Below are positions 6,988 through 12,549 of a stretch of DNA of 12,549 nucleotides, piece after piece. The notes beneath the pieces were generated by a model. It was not told where the DNA came from, did no database searches, and saw only the letters and a list, made by a program, of their open reading frames with translations. Every line of letters starts with the position of its first letter. Within the stretch, counting starts at the first letter, position 1. A program made the translations under genes and the position numbers. The stretch is from CAZXDS01 sp964639525 (GTDB taxonomy: Bacteria > Bacteroidota > Ignavibacteria > Ignavibacteriales > Melioribacteraceae), in NCBI GenBank assembly GCA_964639525.1, contig CAZXDS010000096.1, positions 1-12,549 on the forward strand, given 5' to 3'.

Positions 6988-7422
6988 TTATGGTAATAGT
7001 TCTTTTAATTTATTTTTGATTGATTCACAACTACCGAAACTTTGGTAAACTTCGCATTCGCGGCAATCCTTTCCGGCGCAAAAGTTATCTTTGTGGTTAA
7101 GCATCCAACACGGTTTTGTGTGTCCCAAATAAAACTTACACTTATGTCTGTCCTCCAAACTGCAATTCACAATTGCCCAGCAAGGTAACAATGCTAAATT
7201 TCGCCGCATACCTTCCATTGTCATTCTGTCTTCGGTAATTGTTCTTTTAATACATTTTACTCTTTCAATATCCATTTCGGAATACAACCTTTGATTGCTG
7301 TCTTTTCTAAACGGAATAATCAATCCTTCACGTTCGTACATTCTTAATGTATAAACCGATATGTCTAAAATTTTTGCAGCAGTACTGATTGTGTATATCG
7401 GGTCGTTCGGTTTATTTTTCAT
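6988..7422 (-). CDS. MerR-family regulator with a cysteine-rich C-terminal domain
   Basis: The start is set at ATG 7422 (144 residues), with GGATGGAG upstream; a TTG at 7473 would add 17 residues but has no SD. Residues 10-60 are a MerR winged helix-turn-helix (YTISTAAKILDISVYTLRMYE, REGLI, QRLYSEMDIERVKCI). The following helix is short, and from residue 80 the protein becomes a compact domain with eight cysteines (81, 87, 95, 105, 115, 120, 123, 132), including two C-W pairs (81-82, 105-106) and a C-x4-C-x2-C-x8-C end. This resembles the 'two-CW' cysteine-rich domains annotated in anaerobe proteins. It could hold an iron-sulfur cluster or zinc, or be modified by polysulfide. It lies 16 bp before sqr on the same strand, so I infer autoregulation and control of the sulfur operon. 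MerR dimers normally twist an over-long spacer at their own promoter. The ligand is unknown. Confidence 0.85.
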   Translation of the reverse strand: MKNKPNDPIYTISTAAKILDISVYTLRMYEREGLIIPFRKDSNQRLYSEMDIERVKCIKRTITEDRMTMEGMRRNLALLPCWAIVNCSLEDRHKCKFYLGHTKPCWMLNHKDNFCAGKDCRECEVYQSFGSCESIKNKLKELLP

Positions 7423-7440
7423 AAAACTCCATCCTTTGCA

Positions 7441-7480
7441 TTGACTGATGTCAACTATCTTGCCAACATTCAATGTTAGG
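7441..7480 (-). promoter_or_regulatory. Candidate operator dyads upstream of the MerR-sqr operon
   Basis: Two dyads lie just before the regulator start: TTGAC-TGAT-GTCAA (7441-7454) and AACATT-C-AATGTT (7465-7477), the latter flanked by CC and GG with one offset base. They sit 19 and 43 bp upstream of the ATG at 7422, where an autoregulating MerR protein would bind. No convincing -35/-10 pair with the 19-20 bp MerR-type spacer could be placed, so the assignment rests on symmetry and position only. Confidence 0.35.
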
Positions 7481-7875
7481 TTTTTTTGCTGAAAAGAGAG
7501 GAAGCTTGTTTTTTCTTCTTAATTTTAAGAAAAGATTGGCTGGGAAATTCTTATAAATAAAAAATTGTACAACTCTATTTTCTGTTTAGGTACTTTGGCT
7601 TAGCTCAAATAGTTACAGTATTATTCATCTCTCATTAATTACGCAGTTTAATTTACAATATTTGTGGACGCAGTCCATAGAGAAGAAGAGAAAAGTAAAG
7701 GAACAGTTCAATTTTGAGTGATGCCGTTTGTTTTGCATCTAAAATCGTAAATCGGTGTTCCTTGTTCGATATTCATTTTTATAGGCTCTTTGCTGTAATA
7801 TAAGCACAGGAAAATATCATTTGATTCCCGTAAAATAATTATTTTAAAAAACTTCAAAAAAAATTAAAAAACGGC
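7481..7875. other. Non-coding gap with repeat-like segment
   Basis: No supportable gene is seen on either strand. The segment at about 7664-7775 looks unlike its surroundings: it has a small dyad TGGAC-GCA-GTCCA (7665-7677), and GGAACA (7700-7705) pairs with TGTTCC (7756-7761). Its right part (AAATCGTAAATCGGTG, GTTCCTTGTTCGATATTC) resembles, from memory only, sequences scattered between genes in Bacteroidota and Ignavibacteria genomes. A short minus-strand frame from about 7775 ends after some 20 codons. A palindrome TAAAATAATTATTTTA (7831-7846) and a 7-bp dyad around TTCTTAA (7516-7531) are AT-rich and weak. The gap also must hold the promoter of the regulator operon. Confidence 0.4.
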
Positions 7876-7902
7876 TAAACAAAATTAAACTTTTACCGAT
7901 AG
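7876..7902 (+). promoter_or_regulatory. Candidate sigma-28 (FliA) flagellar promoter
   Basis: TAAA (7876-7879), exactly 15 nt, then ACCGATAG (7895-7902). The flagellar sigma-28 consensus is TAAA-N15-GCCGATAA, so the -35 core and the spacer match fully and the -10 matches at six of eight positions. Transcription would begin near 7909, leaving a leader of about 35 nt that contains the SD AAAGGAG before the ATG at 7945. The position and the FlgM-like motif of the gene it precedes support each other. The -35 extension GTTT seen in enterics is not present. Confidence 0.6.
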
Positions 7903-7944
7903 TGAAATGCGGAAATATTTTTAATTTGGAAAAGGAGATCCAAA

Positions 7945-8334
7945 ATGAGTACTTCAGGGATTGAAAGACTCGGTTTTACCAAGTCAATCTCACCAAAAGA
8001 CAAGCTTTCTTCAAAAAAGGGAAGCAAAAAATCATCGCAAGGCACAGGCAAAATCAGCGATTCGTTAAAGATTTCATCAAAGGCTAAAGAAGTCAGCAGT
8101 ATGATGAATACTCTTCGGGATGTACAAAATCAATTGGATGCGAATCCTAAAGTAGCCGGTAAAGTGCACAACGAATTCGATTTCGGATTTTTGGGAGATT
8201 TGTTCGGTGATAATTCACGAAATATTGAAAAAGTACTGAAAGGAGTTACTCAGGAAATTAAGAACAATGTTAATACGGCGGTAAATGTGCATAGTAACAT
8301 GGATGTTGCGGAAGTTCAAAGTTTTATTTCCTAG
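7945..8334 (+). CDS. Small protein with FlgM-like motif, probable flagellar regulon member
   Basis: A 129-residue protein without signal peptide, membrane span or cysteine. The SD AAAGGAG lies 7 nt before the ATG. Residues 1-36 are Ser/Lys/Gly-rich and likely disordered. Residues 39-50 read DSLKISSKAKEV, close to the D-x-h-x-I-S-x-x-A-K-E motif at the centre of FlgM anti-sigma-28 proteins. After it, helix-prone residues (51-77) are followed by an aromatic/Gly-rich stretch FDFGFLGDLFGD (78-89) not typical of FlgM, and a second helix-prone region (92-129). It is longer than usual FlgM (about 90-100 residues) and lacks a clear match to the FlgM C-terminal helix that binds sigma-28. The upstream sigma-28-like promoter supports a late flagellar role. 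It could be a divergent anti-sigma factor or a flagellar export-associated protein; I do not recognise the family firmly. Confidence 0.7.
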   Translation: MSTSGIERLGFTKSISPKDKLSSKKGSKKSSQGTGKISDSLKISSKAKEVSSMMNTLRDVQNQLDANPKVAGKVHNEFDFGFLGDLFGDNSRNIEKVLKGVTQEIKNNVNTAVNVHSNMDVAEVQSFIS

Positions 8335-8358
8335 TAAATCTATTTAATTGTTTAAGGA

Positions 8359-8375
8359 AAGTTGGTTTTCAACTT
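8359..8375 (+). repeat. Small hairpin between the two sigma-28 region genes
   Basis: AAGTTG (8359-8364) pairs with CAACTT (8370-8375) around GTTTT. It lies in the 97-bp gap between the FlgM-like gene and the lysine-rich gene. No T-tract follows on the plus strand, so the two genes may still be co-transcribed; the structure could modulate the ratio of their expression. Confidence 0.3.
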
Positions 8376-8431
8376 ATCTGATTAAGTATTTAAAATTGGA
8401 TTTTCTTCTAAAAAGAAAAATGGAGGAAGAA

Positions 8432-8776
8432 ATGGACAGGATAGGTATGTCAAATAATATGATTCAAATACAAAAGTTATCTTCATCTACTCTGGTAGTT
8501 GATTTTGTTGTTGCAAGTTCAAGAACGGACAGGAAGTATGAAGAAAAAAATCTCGAACTGATTAAGAAAAAAGCAGAATTGGAAGCTAAAAAGCAACAGG
8601 AAAATAAAAAACATGTTTTGGCGAAAGATGAGGTTCAACAAAATTCAAAAACACATAATGTTAAACAGGATGCTAAAGTAAACAAGACTCATTTAATTGA
8701 AAAAAAAGTTGTTGAAAAGAATAATAAAAATCAAACTAAATCAAAAATAGGCAGTAAGATTGATTCGAAAATCTGA
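8432..8776 (+). CDS. Lysine-rich small hypothetical protein
   Basis: The start is placed at ATG 8432 (114 residues) because GGAGG lies 5 nt before it; a longer frame opens with TTG at 8348 but has no SD. Residues 1-33 (starting MDRIGMSNNMIQIQKL) appear ordered with a hydrophobic strand VVDFVV at 22-27. From residue 34 the protein is highly charged, with many Lys, Glu, Gln and Asn: a predicted coiled coil around 36-60 (KNLELIKKKAELEAKKQQ), then a low-complexity basic tail ending in three related Lys-Ile units (KSKIGSKIDSKI). There is no signal peptide or cysteine. It follows the FlgM-like gene on the same strand and probably shares the sigma-28-type promoter. I do not recognise it; a nucleic-acid- or protein-binding flagellar accessory role is only a guess. 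Confidence 0.6.
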   Translation: MDRIGMSNNMIQIQKLSSSTLVVDFVVASSRTDRKYEEKNLELIKKKAELEAKKQQENKKHVLAKDEVQQNSKTHNVKQDAKVNKTHLIEKKVVEKNNKNQTKSKIGSKIDSKI

Positions 8777-8817
8777 TATACTATTTGTTAATAAAACCTC
8801 TCGAATAATTATTAAGT

Positions 8818-8836
8818 AACATTGCATTGCAGTGTT
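8818..8836 (+). terminator. Weak candidate terminator of the small-gene pair
   Basis: AACATTGC (8818-8825) pairs with GCAGTGTT (8829-8836), including one G-U wobble, around a 3-nt ATT loop. It is followed on the plus strand by a T-rich but interrupted tract (GTCTTCTACATTTTG). It lies 42 bp after the lysine-rich gene and before the convergent end of the AAA+ gene at 8866, where a terminator is expected. Confidence 0.35.
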
Positions 8837-8865
8837 GTCTTCTACATTTTGTTTCTTTTATTAAA

Positions 8866-11800
8866 TCATCTACTACTTTTGGGCAAAAGCGTTTCAACAT
8901 CTTCATAAATAATTGTTATTAGCTCTTCATCACTTTGCAGTTCACTTTTACTTATTCTCTCTTCTTGATTGCTTATTGCTTTATCAAGATAATTTCTTGC
9001 GGTGCGTGCATTTCCGAAATGTGTATCACGGTTTTCGTATAAATCGGCAAAAATTTCGAGCAATAATTGCAAAGCTCCTTCGTCTAAAATATAACCGTTT
9101 TTTTCGGCAACGTCAGCAGCAATGGTAAGAAGTTGTCGCGGAGTGTAATCTTCAAATTCAAGGTAATTATTGAAACGGGATTTTAAGCCCGGATTTGATT
9201 CTAAGAATTGCTGCATTTCATTTGTGTAGCCGGCAACTATAACAATGAATTGTCCTTTGTAATCTTCCATCTTTTTGAGAAGTGTGTCAATAGCCTCCTG
9301 CCCGAACTCACTTTTCCCTCGAACTAAAGTGTAAGCTTCATCAATAAAAAGAGTTCCTCCAAGTGCATCTTGAATTACTTTGTTAACTTTTATTGCAGTT
9401 TGTCCTTGATAACCTGAAACAAGGTCGGCCTTATCAACTTCAACCAAATGTCCTTTTTCTAATATTCCAAGTTCCTTGTATATTTTGCTCAATAATCTGG
9501 CGACAGTTGTTTTGCCTGTTCCCGGATGACCAAGAAAAACTGAATGCATACTTTTATCAATTATTCTAAGTCCGCGTTCCTTTCGCAATTTGGCTATTTT
9601 AATACTGCTTATCAATCGCTGAACACTATTTTTAACATCCTCCAAGCCAATTAGATTTTGAAGTTCTTCAACCAGTTCTTTTAATCGTTCAGGATCTCCT
9701 TTAATAATGTATCTCTTTTTTTGTTTTGTACTTTGATTTAGAACTTTAAAATCAGCAGTAAGAATAACATTTTTTGCTGTGTCTTGGTCTTCCTTTTTCA
9801 AAGCAGAAACACGCAAAAGCATTTGTTGATAAGCATCGTCAACCATTGTTCTTACTAAACGTGCGTTTCCGAACTCTTTATCTCTTGTCCGGTATATCTC
9901 ATTAAAATATTTTTCTAACCGTTCTATAGCTTCCTGTGCTAAGATTGCTGATTTATTATTGATATAAATTTTTGTCAGTGTAAGTAACTCTACAGGAGTA
10001 TAGTCTTCAAAGAAAAATGATTTCGTAAATCTCGATTTAATTCCCGGGTTACTGCTGATAAACTTTTTCATTTCCTCAGTGTAGCCGGCAGCGATAGTAA
10101 TAAATTTTCCACGATCGTCTTCCATTCGTTTAAGCAGTGTGTCAATCGCTTCTTTTCCAAAATCATTGCTTGAGCCACCCGCAATTAGTGAATAGGCTTC
10201 GTCAACAAAAAGAGTTCCGCCGATTGCTTTATCGATTACTGCGGTTGTTTTTTCTGCAGTTTCTCCAATATGACTTCCCACCATGTTTTGTCTGTCAACT
10301 TCTACGAGATGACCTTTGGGTAATATTCCGAGAGCGGAATAAATTTTCGAAAAAATTCTTGCGATAGTTGTCTTACCTGTTCCGGGATTCCCAAGAAATA
10401 AAATGTGAGATGAAAACTTTGAACGAACACTTTCTCCTTGTTCATTAAAATAGCGGGCTAATTTTATCAAATCTTGAATTTCTTTTTTTACAGAAACTAA
10501 CCCTACAAGTTTGTCCAGTTCGTTTACAGCATCAGTTAAAGCATCTTCATCAATTGGAATGTTTACCGAATCGTTCTTTTCAGTTTGTAAAATATTTTCA
10601 ACGTCTGACTTTTGAATTGTCATCATTGATTCGGTTGTTTTTTCGCTTTCGGGAGAGTTTAAATACCGCTTACTCAAGCTAAGTTTTAGATCGACAAAAA
10701 TGCCGCCAACCAAACGTGCATTGCCGAAAGTCTCATCTTTTGCTCTATATAGATTGATAAAATGTTTCATTAAAAGTTGTTCTGCATTTTTTGCAAGCAG
10801 ATATTCATCTTTCTCTATCTTAAGTTTCAATATCTCCATAAGTTCCGCCGGAGCATAATCATCAAAAGTAATAAATTGTGTAAACCTTGATTTTAGTCCG
10901 GGGTTAGATTTTAAAAACGTTTCCATCGGCTCGGGATAACCGGCGGCAATAACAGCAAACTGTCCTTTTTTATCCTCCATTCTTTTTAAAAGGATGTCAA
11001 TGGCTTCCTGTCCAAAATCCTGACTGCCGCCTTTTTTCACAAGTGTGTAGGCTTCATCAATAAACAAAATTCCCTGCATTGCACTTTCAATTAATTTTTC
11101 AGTTTTCTGTGCGGTTTCTCCGATATATTGTCCCACAAGTGCAGAGCGGTCAACTTCAACAACATGCCCTTTTTCAAGTATTCCCATTGCTTTAAAAATG
11201 CCTCCGAGGATTCTGGCAATTGTGGTTTTCCCCGTCCCCGGATTTCCGGTAAAAATTGCATTTATTGCAATGCCTTCCTGTGCTTTTAATCCTTTACTTT
11301 TCCGCTCCTTCATAAAGGCAAGATAATCAACAAAATTTTTAACAGATTTTTTTACATTATTTAGTCCGACAAATTCATTCAGTTCCGCTAACAATTCATC
11401 CAATGATTTTTGAGAATCCGGCTGTTGAATTTGTAAATTTTCAAACCGAGCATTGCTTTTTGTTTTTTGAGGTAGGGGAGAATCGGTTATTTCCTGAATA
11501 CTTTCATCACCAATCCAAAACCATTTTTCACCTATCTTAAAATCATTCAAATATACTTCAACTCTGCCTTGTCCCAAGTCCCACTTTAGTTTGCCCTCCA
11601 AACTGTAATTTTGCGTAAAGACAACAGAATCCCAATCATCGCGGACAGTAAGTTCAAAATGGTTTATATTTTTTTGAAAATCGTTAACGTACCAAACTGC
11701 TTTCCCTTCAAAAATATTTGTTTCAATTCTAAAAAACGGATTGTTAAAAATAACTTCTACGCCTATAGAATCAGTTGAATCGGCATCAATTTCCGAGTAA

Positions 11801-12549
11801 TATTTTCGCTTCCCGGTAATAGATTCTTCCTCTTCGTCAAATATTTTACATAGAAATACTTCGGCAGTATCGTTTGGAAAATAGACAAAATCCGTGCGTT
11901 TTTTCATCGGAATTTTAGTTTCACTTTTTCTATCAGCATTATTTTTTGTGCTTCTTTTAGCTGATGTTTTTCCAATATCTTCCTTTGTAACATGAAGTCC
12001 GGTTTCAGTCAGCTTGCTTAAAAGTCCTAATTCCTCCTTCGGGTCAATTCCATTGAATTGGAGAATAGTTTTATACAGCTCCAAAAATTCATTGTCAGTC
12101 TTTAACAATTTTTTGTGTTTACGAGCATGCTTTAATGCGGGCGCATACTTGAATTGTTTAAGCAGAGCATTAAGATAAATCAGTAAAGCGGTATCATTAA
12201 ATCTTGTTAGTTTTTCATCATTCAAAATAATTTTGGTAATAAAAATAGCAACCCAGCTCTCGCCACTTTGCAACGCTTCATTACAAATGTTAAAATAGTC
12301 TTTTACATTTCGAGGTTTAACTTTAGCTTTTCCTTTTTGCAATTCCCGACAAATAAAAAGATATTCTTTCATCTTTTCAATTTTAGTTTTATCGCTGTCA
12401 TAAAAATTGTGTGAAAAATTAAGTGAAGTTAAAGCATCATCAAATTTATCAAGTGAAGCAAAGATTCTTGTTTGAGTTAAGAAAGTCCGGCTTAAATTAT
12501 ATTTTTGAAACGAAATTGCTTTTTCAGATATTGATTGAGCTTCTTTTAA
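8866..12549 (-). CDS. Large protein with three CbxX/CfqX-type AAA+ modules, 5' end beyond the window
   Basis: Partial: the frame stays open from the first visible ATG (12372) to the last base, with 59 more codons that look TPR-like, and that ATG has no SD, so the start is outside; at least 1227 residues are visible. Numbering from the ATG at 12372: residues 1-130 helical, TPR-like; 160-300 beta-rich, Trp/Phe-rich, family unknown; then three AAA+ modules of the CbbX/SpoVK/EccA type at about 325-595, 610-880 and 892-1155. Each has a Walker A (GNPGTGKTT 376, GNPGTGKTT 661, GHPGTGKTT 948), Walker B (D439-E440, D724-E725, D1011-E1012), arginine finger in NPG[LI]KSRF (R496, R781, R1066) and sensor 2 in FGNAR (R553, R838, R1123), so all three look catalytically complete. 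The pore-loop aromatic is Tyr416 and Tyr988 but His701 in module 2. TPR plus CbxX is also the plan of EccA in type VII secretion, though with one AAA+. Such ATPases remodel protein partners; the target is unknown. It is convergent to the small plus-strand genes. Confidence 0.88.
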   Translation of the reverse strand, partial: LKEAQSISEKAISFQKYNLSRTFLTQTRIFASLDKFDDALTSLNFSHNFYDSDKTKIEKMKEYLFICRELQKGKAKVKPRNVKDYFNICNEALQSGESWVAIFITKIILNDEKLTRFNDTALLIYLNALLKQFKYAPALKHARKHKKLLKTDNEFLELYKTILQFNGIDPKEELGLLSKLTETGLHVTKEDIGKTSAKRSTKNNADRKSETKIPMKKRTDFVYFPNDTAEVFLCKIFDEEEESITGKRKYYSEIDADSTDSIGVEVIFNNPFFRIETNIFEGKAVWYVNDFQKNINHFELTVRDDWDSVVFTQNYSLEGKLKWDLGQGRVEVYLNDFKIGEKWFWIGDESIQEITDSPLPQKTKSNARFENLQIQQPDSQKSLDELLAELNEFVGLNNVKKSVKNFVDYLAFMKERKSKGLKAQEGIAINAIFTGNPGTGKTTIARILGGIFKAMGILEKGHVVEVDRSALVGQYIGETAQKTEKLIESAMQGILFIDEAYTLVKKGGSQDFGQEAIDILLKRMEDKKGQFAVIAAGYPEPMETFLKSNPGLKSRFTQFITFDDYAPAELMEILKLKIEKDEYLLAKNAEQLLMKHFINLYRAKDETFGNARLVGGIFVDLKLSLSKRYLNSPESEKTTESMMTIQKSDVENILQTEKNDSVNIPIDEDALTDAVNELDKLVGLVSVKKEIQDLIKLARYFNEQGESVRSKFSSHILFLGNPGTGKTTIARIFSKIYSALGILPKGHLVEVDRQNMVGSHIGETAEKTTAVIDKAIGGTLFVDEAYSLIAGGSSNDFGKEAIDTLLKRMEDDRGKFITIAAGYTEEMKKFISSNPGIKSRFTKSFFFEDYTPVELLTLTKIYINNKSAILAQEAIERLEKYFNEIYRTRDKEFGNARLVRTMVDDAYQQMLLRVSALKKEDQDTAKNVILTADFKVLNQSTKQKKRYIIKGDPERLKELVEELQNLIGLEDVKNSVQRLISSIKIAKLRKERGLRIIDKSMHSVFLGHPGTGKTTVARLLSKIYKELGILEKGHLVEVDKADLVSGYQGQTAIKVNKVIQDALGGTLFIDEAYTLVRGKSEFGQEAIDTLLKKMEDYKGQFIVIVAGYTNEMQQFLESNPGLKSRFNNYLEFEDYTPRQLLTIAADVAEKNGYILDEGALQLLLEIFADLYENRDTHFGNARTARNYLDKAISNQEERISKSELQSDEELITIIYEDVETLLPKSSR

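Noticed and set aside
7450..7466. Sigma-54-like promoter on the minus strand (TTGGCAAG-N4-TTGA) before the regulator gene
   Set aside because: The GG element and the 10-nt spacing fit, but the essential GC of the -12 element is GA, and a MerR-type regulator does not act with sigma-54.
7423..7473. TTG start adding 17 residues to the MerR protein
   Set aside because: No SD precedes it, and the MerR helix-turn-helix normally begins a few residues after the start, as it does with the ATG at 7422.
8348..8431. TTG start adding 28 residues to the lysine-rich protein
   Set aside because: No SD is present there, while GGAGG lies at ideal distance before the ATG at 8432.
8866..12372. Type VII secretion locus suggested by the EccA-like TPR plus CbxX plan
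   Set aside because: No EccC, EccD, WXG100 or other type VII gene is in the window, and EccA has only one AAA+ module.

Overview
The window is AT-rich DNA, by eye roughly one third G+C, from a bacterium that is probably an outer-membrane-bearing member of the Bacteroidota/Chlorobiota/Ignavibacteria group. Support for this comes from a FadL-type outer-membrane protein, a secreted protein with MORN-like repeats and TonB C-terminal domains, and a sulfide oxidation gene set. Most ribosome binding sites are conventional (GGAG-like). The lineage is an inference from gene content; the window holds no rRNA or marker gene.

Positions 1-1388: a REP-like hairpin at the left edge, then a minus-strand secreted protein with MORN-like repeats followed by two TonB C-terminal domains. 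Positions 1474-7422: a minus-strand sulfur gene cluster. In transcription order it runs: MerR-type regulator with a cysteine-rich tail, sulfide:quinone oxidoreductase (SQR), DUF1641 protein, TusE/DsrC-like protein, DsrE2-like protein, secreted DUF302-like protein, FadL-type outer-membrane protein, and then a strong intrinsic terminator. The first four genes are packed within 1-16 bp of each other. Two perfect inverted repeats separate tusE from dsrE2, and a candidate extended -10 promoter lies before the DUF302-like gene, so the cluster may be one operon with internal control or two to three units.

A working model (inference): SQR oxidises sulfide at the membrane with DUF1641 as its partner. 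The DsrE2-like and TusE-like proteins carry the resulting persulfide sulfur in the cytoplasm. The DUF302-like and FadL-type proteins act in the envelope, perhaps in passage or storage of a hydrophobic sulfur compound or quinone-like molecule. The cysteine-rich MerR protein would sense the sulfur or redox state and control the cluster.

Positions 7423-7944 are mostly non-coding. They hold candidate operator dyads, a stretch resembling a dispersed intergenic repeat, and a good match to a flagellar sigma-28 promoter. That promoter drives two small plus-strand genes (7945-8776): one has a FlgM-like motif, the other encodes a lysine-rich protein. Both may belong to a flagellar late-gene regulon.

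Positions 8866-12549 (minus strand) are one very large gene that is cut by the right edge. It encodes a TPR-like N-terminal part, a beta-rich middle region, and three tandem, apparently intact CbxX/CfqX (CbbX/SpoVK-type) AAA+ modules. The reading frame stays open past the first visible ATG to the last base, so the true start lies outside the window.
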